Positions 11,640 through 23,653 of a stretch of DNA of 64,000 bases are shown one piece after another. The translations under genes were made by a program, and so were the position numbers. The notes below the pieces were generated by a model. The model had not been told where the DNA came from. It ran no database searches and saw nothing but the letters and a program-made list of their open reading frames with translations. Position 1 is the stretch's first letter. Each line of letters opens with the position of its first letter. Source of the stretch: Tetragonia tetragonoides (lineage: Eukaryota; Streptophyta; Magnoliopsida; Caryophyllales; Aizoaceae); assembly GCA_038025085.1 (NCBI GenBank), contig CM076153.1, positions 17,707,001 through 17,771,000 on the forward strand. The letters run 5' to 3'.

Positions 11640-12380
11640 CTTTTTAGAGCAACAAATTTTCCGGTTTATTTGACCGAGAGTTTGGCCCTATGCTGTAGGT
11701 CAGACAATAAATGTCCTCCGATTTTCAGTCGAAGGAGACCCTATGCTGTAGGTTACACAATAAACGTCCTCTGATTTTCAGTCGAAGGGGACCCTATGCT
11801 GTAGGTTACACAATAAACGTCCTCCGATTTTCAGTTGAAGGGGACCTTATGCTGTAGGTTACACAATAAAAATATTTTGTTAGAAATAAGATAAGAGATA
11901 AAAATCTTACGATCTTAGGTCGAAAGGTGACCCTATGCTGTAGGTCAAACAATAAACGTCCTTCGATTTTCAGTCGAAGGGGAACCCTATGATGTAGGTT
12001 ACACAATAAACCTCCTTCGATTTTCAGTCGAACGGGAACCCTATGCTGTAGGTTACACAATAAAAATATTTCGTTAGAAATAATATAAGCGATAAAAAAA
12101 TCTTTCGATTTTCAGCCGAAGGGTGACCCTATGCTGTAGGTCAAACAATAAACGTCCTTCGATTTTCAGTCGAAGGGGAACCCTATGCTGTAGGTTACAC
12201 AATAAAAATATTTCGTTAGAAATAATATAAGCGATAAAAAAATCTTTCGATTTTCAGTCGAAGGGTGACCCTATGCTGTAGGTCAAACAATAAACGTCCT
12301 TCGATTTTCAGTCGCAGGGGAACCCTATGCTGTAGGTTACACAATAAAAATATTTCGTTAGCAATAATATAAGTAATAAA
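11640..12380. repeat. 53-bp tandem repeat with 141-bp higher-order unit, 3' region of B
   Basis: A monomer of about 53 bp containing ccctatgctgtaggt, acaataaacgtcct and cgattttcagtcgaa is repeated about ten times. From 11867 a longer unit begins with taaaaatattt; further copies start at 12061, 12203 and 12344, giving steps of 194 (141+53), 142 and 141 bp. The array lies between the 3' LTR and the PMD gene. Nothing else is seen here. Confidence 0.88.
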
Positions 12381-12569
12381 GGGTAATAAAATGTTGCTCA
12401 GACCTTAGGTCGGGTTTGAGCCCATGCTACTTGGCCAAGTATAAATGTCCAAACTTGTGGGTTTAAAGTAGTCCTGTTTTCATAAACGGACTTTGGCGCG
12501 CAAATAACTGCCATGGACCTCGTATGGGGCCCACTGATTTTGAACCAATGGCCCAAAGAAACGTCAGGG

Positions 12570-12760
12570 GTGAGAAATTGGGCCAGGCGGTCAAACCGCC
12601 ACGTCAAGCGGTTGAACCGCTTCGTGGAGCGGTCTGACCGCTGGCTGGAGCGGCTATGCCGCTTGGCTTGCGGTCTGACCGCCAGCTGGGCGGTCTGACC
12701 GTACACGTGGCGGTTTGACCGGCCACTAGGTCATTTGTGCGGTTTTGCCATAAAAGGAGA
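12570..12760 (+). promoter_or_regulatory. Promoter of the B PMD gene: AGCGGT/ACCGCT array and TATA box
   Basis: From 12585 to 12720 the sequence is an almost unbroken run of gcggt/accgc words spaced about 10-12 bp, many in inverted pairs. A CATAAAAG box follows at 12749-12756, about 220 bp before the PMD start at 12975. A CT-rich stretch (12770-12785) fits a plant transcription start. Confidence 0.65.
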
Positions 12761-12974
12761 AAGAGCTCTCTGTTTCTCTCTCCTCCATTTTCGCTCAAGC
12801 TTTTCAACCTCAATCAAAGCCCCTAACTCCAAATCTTGAGGTTTATTGCTTAAGTTATTAGTAGAACTTGATTTGGCTAGTTTTTCTTGTGTTTTTGAAT
12901 GTCAAAACTCAAAATTGTGTGAATTTGTGAGTTTTACTCAAATTTCAAAAACTTCATCTTTTGTTCTTCCATCC

Positions 12975-15900
12975 ATGGCTCCCAAACTTAGAGGAGGTAG
13001 GAAAAGGAAAGGGCAGGAGATTGTGGTTCATGAGACCCCGAATGTTTTCACTCGGGTTTTCATTTCCGGTATACCCCATCACCGGGTGGATGAGAGCCGG
13101 TTAGTCCAGGATGAGTTCACTCGTAGTGATTTTTATCCTACCGATCGTTGGGAGCCCAGCGATCTCGTTTTCAAGAAGAAGGAGCATTTGGTTACCGTTG
13201 GTACCAAATGTCGGGTATGTCATTTTTTTTTCATTCTTGCTCTTTTACACCTAGAAAATCATGTGTAGGCGAACATAGAATTCCTAGGTTGAGAACTGTA
13301 GTGTAGTCAAATGTGGAAAAACCAATTTGCGTGAAATTGTTTTTCTGGTTAATCTGCGAATTCCGGTAGGATTCTTGTATTATATATGCATGTGAAGAAT
13401 GAATTTGTGTGAAATTCATCTTTAATTTGTGGAAAATAAATTTGTATGAAATTTATTCTCGTTGCAATTATATATTTCTTGTGAAAAATAAACTTGAATG
13501 AAGTTTACTTTTGCTGTGATGGTAAATGGTTTTTCGAGTATATTTGTGGAGAATAAAATTGTGTGAAATTTACTCTCTTTACTCTCGTCATGTTGGTTTA
13601 GCTAAAATGCTAAATTTTACGATTTGTAAAAATTTAGCACTAAACCGGAGACTGGTAGTTGTTACTAGGATCACCTAGCTAATTTTCTTTGCACTTGTTT
13701 TTTGTTCTGTTTTAGGATGTCGACACGGCCATGCGGGGTTACGGTAGCCTCTCGGGCATCGAGAAAGCCCGTAGGTACGTGACTCCTTCGGTGGACGCTA
13801 TTGTGGCGCGTTGTGGCTTCGGTCACTTTTTAGCGCCTATGGCTTCTGCCGAGCGCTCCGATCGCCTATTGGTTAGAGGCCTTGCGGAGCGGTACTGCGA
13901 TACTACCAGTACCTTTCATTTTCCTATGGGTGAGATCATGATCACCCCTTTCGAGTTCGGTCTCATTTTCGGGCTCCGTTACACCGGTACACCTGTTACT
14001 TATGGAGATGTGAGCCGGAAGGTTATGTTGGCGATGTTTGGTCTTTTTGGGACCAACTGGGATGGCAGGGAGTATGGTCGGACCGACGTCATGGTCCAGT
14101 TTTTGACCAGCCCGAGGAAGTTAAAGAAGATCACAGCGTAGCAGCACGCCCGCCTTTTCTTGGCCCTTGTTCTAGCTTGTTCCGTCTTTTCGGACAAGGC
14201 AAGTAGGCACCATGTTCGCTATTTTCCCGTGCTGGCGGGATTTGGACAGAGTTGCGGAGTACAACTGGGGTCTTCCCGCATACTCTTGTCTTCTACGGTG
14301 TTTGAGGCAGTCCAGTCGCCTTAGTTAGAGAGGAAGGCGCATCTTGCGTCTCCTTAGTCGGTTATTGGAAGGTTATGGAGGTAATTTCCTTTTACCCTTC
14401 TTATACTTTGTGTTTCGGCTCTTTATTAATAACTTGTGCCTAATCCATGTACTTTGCATGTCTTAGATTTGTTTTTATGAGCATTTCTCCGACCTTGCCC
14501 CTCTTCTTGAGATAGGGGATTTGTCCTTTCCAGCGATGCAGACCTGGAGGGGACGGGCTTCTTGCCCATTTACCACTCTGCACGCCCTTAGGGAGGCGAT
14601 ATATCCCTTGACCGCTCAGGATGTAAGCAACTCTCCTTTGTGCTTCTTTGGTTCTTTTATCCTTTTGTATGCTTATTCTTGCTTTTGCAGGTCGACTAGT
14701 TCCCCTGGACGGATTATCTACCGGGCCTCTTGGATAGATTCTTGGGTGCTCGGGTGTACGACCAGAGGAGGATCCTCATTGAGGGCCCTTTCGGTTTTGA
14801 GTGGTTCTTGGGGGAGAGACTGATTAGGCAGACTTTCCCCGATCTTCTTGCTCCGAGGGTTCCTTTGGATCCTCCGGGTTTTATTTTTTATGTTCGTCAC
14901 CTTACCGTGGAGCAGGTGAGGGCGGCCACCATTGGGGAGAATTCCCTTGAGTATTTGCTTCCAGTTGATCCTAAGGTGGATCTCATGGTGGCTTATACTA
15001 ATTTCGTTGAGGCGCGGTTATGCCCCAACTTCTCTACTGATCCGGTAAGTAGTGTACTTTTGTTTCTTAATTTCGTTTGGAAATTTAGAAATGTGTCTGA
15101 CATTCTTAAATCTTTGCAGAGTGCTTCGAGCTCTTCGGCTGTTTCTGCTCCGCGTCCTACTCCTCCTACTTTGTCGGTGCGTTATACCGGAGCGGACGGG
15201 TCTCCTCAGGTTATACAGGTTCTTGAGTTTCGTGGCCCTGATGAGGAGGTTGAGGGATTGCCTCTACCTGCTGGCTGTAGGGGGGTAAGTGAGAATTCAT
15301 TGTTATTTGCAATGTTTCCTTTGTATTTATGCTGATTCTTTTCCTTATGTGCACAGTTGGATGTTGCTGAGGCACGAAAGGTCTTTAGGGGTATGCATGC
15401 CCTTAAGACTTGGATACCAGATTCGTGTCTCGGAGTGTATGCACGAGTCGTCGGTCCGACGTTCGAGAGGTATGTTCATTTCAAGTAATAATGCTTGATT
15501 TGAATTTTGGTGATTTTCTGACCTTGAGCTTATTTTCGCAGCCTGTTCCCGTGGTGAGGTCTCCTAGGCCTTCAGTTGTTCGTACTCCGGAGTCGGTGTC
15601 TGCACCACATCGTCCTCCTCCTAGACAAGAGAGTGTAGAGGTGTGGTGAGGTCTCCTAGGCCTTCAGTTGTTCGTACTCCGGAGTCGGTGTCTACACCAC
15701 ATCGTCCTCCTCCTAGACAAGAGAGTGTAGAGGTGCGTCAGGGGACGCCTCGGGCTAGAGTGGATACCGGGAGCTCGCCCCAAGTGCCTTCTCTTTCGGA
15801 GTGGCCTGCACCGCCTCCCTATATGGGGTATCCGGGCTATCATATGCCCATGTATCCTCCAATCCCTCCAAGGGGTTCTTGGAGTCAAGAGAGTACGGGG

Positions 15901-16092
15901 TATGGCGGCTATCGTGGCATGTCGGAGCCACCTCGTCATTCATTGGATCCCGCTTACTTGACAGGTTCATTATTTGCTTTCGACCCTAGAGCTTGGGCGA
16001 TGTCTCAGCCCGGTCCTTCAGGTGCTCCACCATTGAGTGGACCTGGAGAGTTGTCTCAAGCGGGTCCGAGTACTGGCGAAGATGGCCAGTGA
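12975..16092 (+). pseudogene. Plant mobile domain (PMD) gene of element B, seven exons, broken
   Basis: Antisense to B gag-pol. Exons inferred from GT-AG sites and similarity to the A copy: 12975-13214, 13716-14380, 14467-14622, 14691-15044, 15120-15284, 15357-15469, 15542-16092. Exon 1 starts MAPKLRGGRKRK. Exon 2 has the PMD core (ERYCDTTSTFHFPMGEIMIT), and a TAG at 14139-14141 breaks it. A TAG at the start of exon 4 and a 92-bp duplication in exon 7 break it further. The tail is Pro/Tyr/Gly-rich (PPYMGYPGYHMPMYPP) with weak Ser/Pro/Arg repeats and no strong RS run. Family knowledge: host PMD proteins MAIN and MAIL1 affect transposon silencing. Function in the element is not known. Confidence 0.75.
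15551..15734. repeat. 92-bp tandem duplication inside PMD exon 7 of B
   Basis: The unit starting gtggtgaggtctcctagg begins at 15551 and again at 15643, with one or two differences. Ninety-two is not a multiple of three, so the second copy shifts the frame and makes a stop right after the first unit. Confidence 0.88.
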
Positions 16093-16600
16093 TATTTGTT
16101 GTAGTGCATTTCGAACTTTCGGGCTTGTATTAAACCTGCTACAAATTATTGTATTTTATTCACGCACAAACATATCACACAAATGCCCATATGTGAACAT
16201 CAATCAACTAATTTCCGAATGGGAAATCACAAATCACGACATTCCCGAATTTAGGATTTCCGAGAATTTAGCACAGTTGGAGTACCCCTTCCCCTAAAAT
16301 AAAAATAAAGTAAAGAAAAGTAAATATAGAAAAAGATAATTAAAGGGGAAAATACTAATAAAGGAAACCAGAAAATAAAAGGAACAAAGGTGGAACTTTG
16401 ATAATCAAAATAAAAAGAAGGAAAGAAAATAAAGAGGGAATAAATAGAAAAGTGGCAAGAGCCAAAAAAATAAGGTAAGGAAAATATAAGGGGAGTCTGC
16501 CAAAATTTGACCAAGTGGGAAATAGGAAGGTGGAGCTCTGTCCCGCGTGGGGTCGGTTGAACCGAGATCTCTCACGACAAGAGTACACCAGGCGCCTATA
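16093..16600. other. Spacer between PMD and DUF7745-type genes of B
   Basis: AT-rich sequence following the PMD stop, with an A/G-rich run at 16300-16480. I see no gene or repeat in it. It should hold the PMD terminator and distal promoter of the next gene. Confidence 0.5.
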
Positions 16601-16840
16601 CAGGGTGACCGCTAGAACTCCAGCAAGCGGCTGCCACGTGGACAAGCGGCTATGCCCCTTGGGCTTGCGGTTTGGCCGCTTGTCCTAGCGGTCAAGCCGC
16701 TTGCTGGAGCGGTTTGGCCGCTTGTCCCAGCGGCTTAGCCGTCCAGGCTAGCTTCAAGGCCGCCTGACCTTTTTTCGTCGTTTGTCTTAATTTCCTTAAA
16801 TTTTAGACGAGAATCAAACCGTAGCCCCTATATAGTTGGG
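16600..16840 (+). promoter_or_regulatory. Promoter of the B DUF7745-type gene: GC-box array and TATA box
   Basis: From 16605 to 16760 there are about a dozen agcggt/ccgctt words. A CTATATAG box follows at 16828-16835, 86 bp before the start codon at 16921. This matches the layout upstream of the PMD gene and inside the B LTR. Confidence 0.68.
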
Positions 16841-16920
16841 TTTCTTTCTCTTCTCTTCTCACCACTTGCTTTAAGCCCTTAGAGAGAGAATTCCTTGAGA
16901 TAAAATCCTTAATCTTAACA

Positions 16921-18438
16921 ATGGTGAATTTTGATGATGCTTTTGATGCCTGGTTGACTTCCATGACTGTAGAGGAGAGGTTAGAACTCACCCCTTTTCA
17001 CCTCAATGCCTTCTTTCACCTTAAACAAGTCAAGATTCTGTGGGATTTTCTTCATGCTTCAGTCGAGTTTTGGGACCCAAAATTCCATGTCTTCCGCTTC
17101 GGTGCTCAGGAGATGTGCCCCTTGGTGGAGGAATTCTCTGACATAATCGGCTTTCCAACCGAAAGTCCTCCTGCCGTTCCCTACTTGGGGAATGCTTTCA
17201 TGGGTGATTTCCAAAGGTACCTTGGGTTGTCTCCCGGTCAAGCGGGTCAAGTGCTTCATGGTGAAGACGTCGAACTTGCCAAGTTTTTGACTTTCTTCAC
17301 TTCCAAAGCCCAAGGTGCGATGGACATGAGGTACAAGAAGCGTGCGTTTTTATTTTACCTCCTCCATCGTTATTTGTTTATTGGTGGTAATGAAGATGCT
17401 CTTATTCCCTCCGAAAAGAAGCTTACCATCAATAGGGGCAAAATTTGCCTTCTTAGAGTGACCGAGCAAATACAATGGGATAGCTCTCCTATGCACTTGG
17501 TTGTGGGAGAGACAATCCTTGCTTTAGATAAGCTCAAGAGCAATCCTCAAGAGTCCTTCACCGGGAGCCCTTTACTCCTTCAAGTAAGTATCGTGATAAA
17601 GTCTTAATCTTTATGGACTTAACTTTATTGGGTGAAATTCTTATCTTTTATTGACTTGAATTTATTTTTTTTGTTATTTTTGTGTAGATATGGCTCGAAG
17701 AGAGGCTCAACATCCTTGAGATGCCTACCATACATACCAAAAAGTATTTACCCAAGCAACTCCCGTCGAGACGTCGGCAGTTTTTTTTATCTTCACGCGA
17801 GGAGTGGTTGGAATTCTTTTATACTAAGACCCAAATGGGTTGATTCGTCCCGTGGTGGCATACCACCAAGATTGTAGGGGTAGTGAGAACGTTCCCTTTA
17901 CGAGGATTATTGGCTTACGTACCCTAACTTCCTTTTTGTCAAACCGCCTTTTGAGACAATATGGTTTACGGCAAAGAATTCCAAATGTAAGCTGCGTGTG
18001 CCCTCATCAACGACCATTGAATCCTTCCTTAGTGCTCCGTTAGGAGCGATAATGGGGTTGTCGTCCAACATGGGTTAAACCAGTAATTCCTCATTCTCAT
18101 GAGCTGACGATCTTCTACGAGCAATGGATTTGGAGCGATGATCGTCGAGTCAACCCGAAACTTCTAGAGGAAGAGAGAGCGTTGTTCAAGGCCTGCAAAT
18201 ATGATGAGCCTAGCGGTGTGAAGATAACTCCAATCGATGGGCCCATTAAACCTTCCAAGCCCCAAACTAAGGGCAAGGGAAAAGGCAAGGCAAAGGCCCA
18301 ATCTAAGGAAAGGAAGAATCTGGCCCATTCGGCCAAGCAAGTAACTCCACGTAGGCCCAATGATCACGAGGCCTCTTCTAGCTATGGTAGGGAAAGATGG
18401 GCTCCAAAAGAACGAATGGAACTTGATGAGCCTAGCGA
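16921..18438 (+). pseudogene. DUF7745-type gene of element B, part before the A insertion
   Basis: Exon 1 (16921-17583, 221 codons, open) starts MVNFDDAFDAWL and has the family core FWDPKFHVFRFGAQEMCPL followed by EEFSDIIGFP. An intron with GTAAGT donor and AG acceptor spans 17584-17687. Exon 2 begins IWLEERLNIL and then contains several stops and frame changes (for example near 17840). It is cut at 18438 by element A; the last few codons are at 36274-36313. The end before the cut has the same RERWAPKE signature as the A and E copies. The pattern [FW]D...F.F...E..P...EF...IG.P resembles the PMD core, so I infer common descent. Function unknown. Confidence 0.78.
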
Positions 18439-19948
18439 TGTAAGAACCCTCGCCTTTCGGCGGTCTGATTGAAATATTCAGTTGGAATTAATGGTTCTTA
18501 AATGTGTGTCACATGCAATTTAAATTAACTATAAAGAACAATAATTTGCAAATAAGAAGCCGCCACCAATTTTTAAGGAAACAATTGGAAACCATCAAAA
18601 GTGCATCCCAATTCCTATTGGGAATCGACTCATGCCCATGGGGACTAAATATTGAGTTCGGGGATGTAGGTACGAAATAAACAAAACGAATCTCATCTAA
18701 ACCGCCCGTATTAACGGTCTCTACTAAGCTTATCCATGTCAAGTATTTATTTATGCTATATGATTCCATGCAAATCCGGTCGTCCAATGATCCTAAATTA
18801 ACTAGGCGGGTAAAGATCAACCAAATTACCTACGTTATCGCTTTGCACAATTTATATCCAATTTACATGCATACTATTAACAAGCATTAACATGATATAG
18901 AACATTAAATAATGCTCCAACCTACCAACTTTGCTAAACGCGCCATGTATCGCATATGCACATTAATAAAACTGTTAGTATCTTCAAAAGAATAATAGTA
19001 ATATTATAAAGGTGCTAACTTTATGCTAAAATGAACCTAGGAGGCTACTATATGCATGCAAAAACTATAAAAAGATGCAAACTTGTATAAACTAATAAAA
19101 AGACATAAACTTTATATTAACACTCCATGCATAATTATATACAAAATCAAAAGCATGCAAATTTATTCAACCATAATCAAAAGCTAAATAAAACATGATT
19201 AATAAACAATAAAACAAGAGATTTAATGAAGAGTTAGGCCCTCAGGATGGTTAACCTGGACGTTCTATTCGAACGGGACTAGTAGAATTGGGATTGCTCT
19301 TCGATCTTGGGTGCTAGGCTAGGTGTATTGCTTGCTTGAATCTTCAGATTTCTTGAATTTGGGGAATTATGTGCTCTCAATGCTCTCAAAATTGTGAACT
19401 GACTGACCTCCTGCAAAAGAGGGTGAAAGGGAGTATTTAAAGAGTTGGGGGACGGATTTAGGGGCCAAGGGCTAGGCTCCAAAACTTGGCCCAGTCAAAA
19501 ATTGGGTTCATCGGCCACGCGGAGGGCAGTTGGGGCCCGCGGCTGGCCGCTGAAACTCAACGGCTGGCCCAATGGCCCCCGCTGTCACGTGTTGGCCGCC
19601 GAACGGGTCGAGTCAGCCGCTGGACCTGACGGCGCGCGCGTGACTATGGTTTTGACTTTTTGGTGCTCTGTAATTACGAAATTGACCTTGGGCTGGCCCA
19701 GGGGGCCGGGAATGAGAGTTTTAGCCCAAATCTTCGAGACGCGATATCTTTTGATCCGGGAACCTGATTGAGGCAAGGTCAAAGGCGTTGGAATACTTAT
19801 AACAAGGGCTATCCAAAGACTGAGGTTTCAAGGAATTTGGTCTAGATTTCCGAGCAATGTCCTTTTCTACTTACGTCCATGTTAATCCATTACCATAATC
19901 ATCGGGCGTTGCGGTGCCATGGGATGAAAACCGATTAGGGTGTCTACA
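18439..19948 (-). repeat. 3' LTR of element A
   Basis: A 1510-bp LTR, TGTAAGAACCC to GGTGTCTACA, very similar to 34731-36268 and, in reverse, to 5606-7114. GC-box array at about 19500-19650. The TATA-like word (TTTAAATACT read on the - strand) near 19441-19432 is changed from the TATAAATA of the 5' LTR. An open frame of about 100 codons lies at 18820-18509. Confidence 0.93.
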
Positions 19949-19966
19949 GAAGCCCCCACTTTGGCC
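19949..19966 (-). other. Polypurine tract of element A
   Basis: Reading leftward, GGCCAAAGTGGGGGCTTC abuts the LTR start TGTAGACACC. This is the plus-strand primer tract and confirms that the left LTR is the 3' LTR. Confidence 0.72.
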
Positions 19967-20084
19967 GAGCTTGTAAAAGCGAAGGTCAAAGTATTTGCTA
20001 AAAAATTCCTGCAATGTGTTTTTTTTTTTGAAAATGCTTTATGTTAGAAAGAAAAAAGATAGACTCCTGACCGCCTGTGGTCAG

Positions 20085-20300
20085 GGTTACCTGCTTTGTT
20101 TAAAGAGCGGTGTTTTGCTTTGCTTTGCTTTGCTTTAAAGAGCGGTATGTTGCTCTGCTTTGTGGATACTGACGTGGCGCTAATTTTGATAGCTTCGCCG
20201 TCAAAAGGGCGTTGTGTTGCCCTGCTCTGTTTAAAAGAGCGGTATGTTGCTCTGCTTTGATTGTTGTCTACGTGACGCTATTTTGATAGCCTCCAAGGGT
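20085..20300. repeat. Degenerate tandem repeats, 3' region of A
   Basis: Repeated gagcggtatgttgctctgcttt words (20098, about 20138, about 20236) and a ctttg micro-repeat (20117-20135). These correspond to the cleaner 66-bp repeat of element E at 5205-5470. Confidence 0.65.
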
Positions 20301-20399
20301 TGTCATTTTGGGTGACATATTCAAATTTCCCGGGCTTCCAACGATCGAGAAACGCAATTCCGCGCGAAATTCGAACTCGTGGGCCCGCTCCGAGGGGGC

Positions 20400-20580
20400 A
20401 AACGCAAAAACGGGTTGGGCGACCATGCGCAGGGCCGCCGAACGCTGGGCGGCCTTTACTGGCCCACTCAGCGGCTCAAATTGGCATGCGGGGGCGATGA
20501 GGGGGCCCGCCCGATCTGGCGGCTCAGCCGCCTGGGCGGCCCTGAACCTGGCCGCGGGGTCGATTCAGTTGCCAAAACCG
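20400..20580 (+). promoter_or_regulatory. GCGGC-box array upstream of the A PMD gene
   Basis: Dense gggccgccgaacgctgggcgg-like words about 290-470 bp before the PMD start at 20869. A CT-repeat (20638-20650) and AT-rich stretch follow. A TATA box is not clear (tgcataat words near 20718-20735). Confidence 0.52.
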
Positions 20581-20868
20581 GGTATTTCTTTTGAGGAGCC
20601 GAATTTTTGGGTCATTTTGCCCCAAATTTTCGAGACTCTCTCTCTCTACCTCCATTGTTGCCCAATCTTCATTTCTTGCTCAAATTTGCTTCTTTTTGCT
20701 TTCATTTGCTTGATTTTGCATAATCTTTGCATAATTTTAAGTTTATTTGTGATTTCTCACAAATTTGGGGTGAATTTGTGAGTGCGTTTTTGAAACCCTT
20801 GGAGAGAGAAAATCCCAAATTTCTCCATTTTTGCTTGTTGATCTTTGCTAGCTTGTTCATCTTTCTTC

Positions 20869-23653
20869 ATGGCTCCCAAATTGGCGAAGATGAGGAGTAG
20901 AAGGGCCAAGGTTTAGGAAGAAGTTGAAGAAATTAACATCTTCACGAAGGCTTTTCTCTCTCATGTGAAGCCTTCAAAGAGGAAGCCTAATGTGGCTTTC
21001 CCTCAAGATAGGTACACCCGATCGGATAGGATGCCCGACATTGTTTGGGATCGATCGGAGTTGCTCTTCCGACCGGCGACTCACTTGAGTTCCCGTGCTT
21101 CCAAGTTTGTGGTAAGCCTTAAACTTTGAATTCATAGTTTTATGCATTGAATTTTAGTTCATGTGCTTTGCCTTGAGTAGAATTGTGTAGGAATTGTATG
21201 CAATTGTCAAGCTTGTAGCGCATGTGATCTTGTGCGACTTGAACGAACTTAGAAATATGCTTAGGACTTGAACATTTGGTTGAAATGTGAACCTAATAGG
21301 TTGCGAATTTGATCATAGGAACCCGATGGGAATTTGAAGCCCCATGGCAATTATGGTTCATCGGTGAGGCTTTTTAAGACTTTGCCCAAAGAGGTGCAAA
21401 GCGCGGTTTTGGGTGCGGGGTTCGGACCCCTTTTGAAAGCGGCGGACTCGGTTGAGCGAGTCAAAAGGTGCATTGTCCGCTTGTCTTTGGAACGTTTTTG
21501 GGATACTACCAACACATTCCACTTCCCTAATGGGGAGATGATGATCACTCCTTCGGAGTTTGCTATGTTGACTGGGGTGCCTTGCGTGGGTACGCCCATT
21601 GTGTATGACGTTTCCATCTGGAAACGTAAGACTGAGATGGTGGAGTTGTTTGGCCCTTGGGGTAATACCTGGGGTCACCATTATCGTCCCTATAGCGAGC
21701 TCTATGCCGCTTTGACTGATGCGAGGTACAAGAGGTCTACCTCAGTTGAGCAGAAAGCGAGGGAGTTTATCGCCTATCTCCTTGCCACCACCATATTTGG
21801 TGACAAGGGAGAGCGTATTCATGCTATTTACCTCCCTAGCTTGCTGGATTGGGAGAGGGTGAGTGAGTACAACAGGGGGTTGCCGGGCTACGCCAACCTC
21901 TTGAGGTGCATGCGGTTTGCTTGCTGCGTGAATGATGAGGGATACAAGCAGACGACTCTTCCTCCTGTGAGCTTGTGCGGTTTCTGGAAGGCCTTGCAGG
22001 TGCGTTTTTACTTTGTATTTATTTAATGCTTTGCATGACTTAAGTGTATGGTGCTTAATTTCATGTTTCGATGTAGCCTTGGTTTTTTGAGCATTTCCCG
22101 GACATGGCGCCTACGGGCTGGGAGTTGGATTTCCCGGTTTGCAGGGCGTGACGTCATAGAGGTCCTGCGCCCTTTTCGACCCTCCAGCAGCATAGGGAGG
22201 CTCTCTTGCGCCTAGATTGGCACAAGGTAACGCAATTTTGCTTTTTGCTACATGGATTGTATTTCTTGGTGTGGGGAATAACTTATATTGCATGTTTGTG
22301 TAGATTGACTACTTCCCTTGGACGAAGTACCATGGGTCGGCTCCGGATGCTGTCCTTGCGTCCAGGGCGATAGACCGCCAGAGGATCTTCCGTCAGGATC
22401 TTCCAGGGCGATAGACCGCCAGAGGATCTTCCAGACGAAGTACCATGGATCCTGATTGCGGGTCCATTCTCTTTCGAGTGGTACTTGGGAGAGCGATCTT
22501 CCGTCAGGTTTATCCTGACGTGGCTGGCCCGAGGATTCCCTTGGATCCTCCCTCGACCATGTTCTTGGTGAGGTGCTTGTCTCGCGAGCAGGTTGCGGAT
22601 GCCATGGGCGGCTCAGATGCTATGCGGTATTTGAAGGAGCCTACGGAGGACCTTGCGGGGCACTACGAGCAGTTCCGTCGTGATTGCCTTATGCCTTCAT
22701 TTGTGGGTCTGAAGGTAAGAATTTTATATGTATTTTCTATGCCTTTCTTGCTTTGTTGATTTGCTGACCTACATTGCTTTGTAGGAGCCTTGGGTTGATG
22801 ACGTCGGCGTGGATGTCCCGGATATGCGGGTCCGAGGTCGGGATTATGGCAGGAAGGAGTGCAGGGGAGAGGTCCGATGACAGAGGACCTTGATGAGGAC
22901 ATCCAGGGCCTTCCTCTTCCAGTTAGGCATCCAGGGGTAAATTCGTAATTTTACCTGTTGCATGTGATTTTTACCATTTTCATGCTTGTATTGACTTTTC
23001 TTTGCGCAGCTTGACCGTGAGCAGACCGGGATGGTCTTCAAGATGATGCATGCTATGAAGTCCTGGATCACTCGAGCTCTCTCGAAGGGCACCTGCTCGA
23101 GGGCTGACTTGGATAAGGTGAGCTAGACTTTGCATCTTCAAAGTTGTATGGTTTGAGAAATGTATCTTATATGCTCGGTGGGTTGCAGGTGGAGTATCGT
23201 CGACCCCTTCCTCGTCGGTCACGACAGGTGGTATTGTCGGATGATGAGGTTGTGAGCTCGCCTAAGCGTAGTCCTTCCCGCGAGAGGAGTCCTCGGAGGG
23301 AGAGTCCTCGGAGAGAGAGGGAGCCAGTGCATCGGACGGACCGTCCTGGTGGGAGTAGGATGGCTCCGTTTGTGGAGCCTACTCCTATGCCTATACCGAT
23401 GTATCCTTCTTATCCCGGGTATGCGGGGTATGCTCCATATGGTGGTCTTTATTACCATCCCCCTGTCCCTGCTCCTATGATGCCTACCATGCCTCCTCGT
23501 TCTTCGTGGGGGTATGATTCGAGTTATGCTGGAGAGGGGTGCTCGTATCGGGAGCCTGCCCGTCATTCCTCCTTTGACCCGGGCCAGCTGGCGGCGTCTA
23601 TCTTTGGTGATGAGCCCCGGAGGTCGGAGGATCATTTTGAGGTGCTGCGTTAA
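20869..23653 (+). pseudogene. Plant mobile domain (PMD) gene of element A, seven exons
   Basis: Antisense to A gag-pol. Exons by GT-AG sites: 20869-21111, 21319-21999, 22077-22226, 22304-22714, 22785-22936, 23010-23117, 23189-23653. Exon 2 (227 codons, open) holds the PMD core: FWDTTNTFHFPNGEMMITP, EFAMLTGVPCVGTP, then a helical part ending VSLCGFWKALQ. Exon 7 encodes an SR-like run (RSPSRERSPRRESPRRERE) and then a Pro/Tyr/Met-rich tail (YPGYAGYAPYGG). Lesions: TAG at 20914-20916 in exon 1, TGA at 22149-22151 in exon 3, a small repeat insertion near 22381-22445 that breaks exon 4, and a stop in exon 5. An SR-like region would suggest nuclear or RNA-linked action, but this is inference. Confidence 0.78.

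Noticed and set aside
11640..12380. Possible CRISPR-like array
   Set aside because: Units are contiguous without unique spacers, the context is a plant retrotransposon, and periods are mixed (53/141).
22381..22445. A separate small repeat element in PMD exon 4 of A
   Set aside because: It is a local duplication of the words ttccgtcagg, gatagaccgccagaggatcttcc and gaagtaccatgg already present in the exon, so it is a rearrangement rather than an insertion.
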